Origin: Pedococcus_A sp963730585
GTDB lineage: Bacteria; Actinomycetota; Actinomycetes; Actinomycetales; Dermatophilaceae
Assembly: GCA_963730585.1 (NCBI GenBank)
Contig: CAVSSL010000006.1
Span: 1 to 64,000 of the forward strand
DNA: 64,000 bases
Reading direction: 5' to 3'
The notes beneath the pieces were generated by a model, which saw nothing but the letters and a program-made list of their open reading frames with translations, searched no databases and had not been told where the DNA came from. Each line of letters starts with the position of its first letter. The stretch's first letter is position 1. The position numbers and the translations under genes were made by a program. Of the stretch, positions 63,455 through 64,000 are shown piece by piece.

Positions 63455-64000
63455 GTGGCCACGATTGAGGCAGTAGGCGCCCGCGAGATCCTCGACTCCC
63501 GAGGCAACCCGACCGTCGAGGTCGAGGTCGCCCTCGACGACGGCACCATCGCCCGTGCGGCGGTGCCCTCCGGCGCCTCCACCGGCGCCTTCGAGGCGGT
63601 CGAGCGTCGTGACGGCGACAAGGGCCGCTACCTGGGCAAGGGCGTCGAGAACGCCGTCGACGCCGTGCTCGACGAGATCGGCCCGAAGCTGCTCGGCTTC
63701 GAGGCCAGCGAGCAGCGCCTCGTCGACGCCGAGATGCTCGCCCTCGACGGCACTGCCAACAAGGGCAAGATCGGCGCCAACGCCATCCTCGGCGTCTCCC
63801 TCGCGGTGGCCCGTGCCGCCGCCGAGTCGGCCGGCCTGCCACTGTTCCGCTACGTCGGCGGTCCCAACGCGCACGTGCTGCCGGTGCCGATGATGAACAT
63901 CCTCAACGGCGGCAGCCACGCCGACTCCAACGTCGACATCCAGGAGTTCATGATCGCCCCGATCGGCGCCGACTCCTTCCGTGAGGCGCTGCGCTGGGGT
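63455..64000 (+). CDS. eno: Enolase, 3' end outside window
   Basis: GTG 63455 has CAGGAGA 6 nt upstream. The first 182 residues are typical enolase: IEAVGAREILDSRGNPTVEV, VPSGASTGAFEAVERRDGD, GVENAVDAVLDEIGPKLLG and the MMNILNGGSHADSNVDIQE signature near the window end. Enolase makes phosphoenolpyruvate in glycolysis. The metal-binding residues and the remaining catalytic part are past 64000. A TAGGCT -10-like hexamer is at 63402. Confidence 0.97.
   Translation, partial: MATIEAVGAREILDSRGNPTVEVEVALDDGTIARAAVPSGASTGAFEAVERRDGDKGRYLGKGVENAVDAVLDEIGPKLLGFEASEQRLVDAEMLALDGTANKGKIGANAILGVSLAVARAAAESAGLPLFRYVGGPNAHVLPVPMMNILNGGSHADSNVDIQEFMIAPIGADSFREALRWG

Overview
The window is GC-rich DNA from a high-GC Gram-positive bacterium (Actinomycetota). 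Support comes from GTG starts, many 4-bp ATGA/GTGA gene overlaps, the actinobacterial orders glmU-prs-(rplY)-pth and mfd-mazG-...-eno, a CGNR zinc-finger protein and an RsbW-like ATPase. A Micrococcales/Intrasporangiaceae-like host is a guess from gene order only. No tRNA, rRNA, CRISPR array, insertion sequence or phage gene was seen.

Layout. 1-9.3 kb: small accessory genes (SRPBCC protein, frameshifted SulP transporter with a MerR regulator, RsbW-like ATPase, lincosamide-type nucleotidyltransferase, duplicated PepSY-like secreted protein, AlkX/YcaQ-type winged-helix protein, membrane protein). 9.4-15.7 kb: housekeeping block (glmU, prs, CGNR regulator, EamA exporter, rplY, pth, NeuD-like acetyltransferase). 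16.1-54.6 kb: one co-directional exopolysaccharide locus. 54.5-64 kb: PAP2 phosphatase, mfd, a SurA_N-like lipoprotein, mazG, a 2H phosphoesterase, psuK-psuG and the start of eno.

The polysaccharide locus begins with a phosphoglycosyltransferase. It carries sugar-nucleotide genes, including a complete set for GDP-D-glycero-D-manno-heptose (GmhB-GmhA fusion, HddA-like kinase, HddC-like nucleotidyltransferase), a GDP-mannose 6-dehydrogenase, two DegT aminotransferases, a Gfo/Idh dehydrogenase and two epimerases. It also carries four glycosyltransferases, an AsnB amidotransferase (possible uronamide formation), a Wzx flippase, a Wzy-like polymerase, two Wzz-like proteins with degenerate kinase domains, a heparinase/alginate-lyase-type protein behind a two-domain oxidoreductase, an ECF sigma factor, a 2070-residue secreted DUF4082/FN3 protein and a beta-helix protein. 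Most genes overlap by 4 bp, and most remaining gaps are filled by mini-ORFs that overlap the gene on one or both sides.

Two signals are not explained by the gene list. First, the octamer GTATGCCG/CGGCATAC occurs 26 times on both strands, far above expectation, including an inverted pair forming the prs terminator stem, as uptake sequences do in other bacteria. Second, the mini-ORFs relay translation across gaps in the polysaccharide operon. Five +1 frameshifts (SulP, PepSY protein, GlmU, and twice in the giant protein) all go in the same direction and may be sequence errors.
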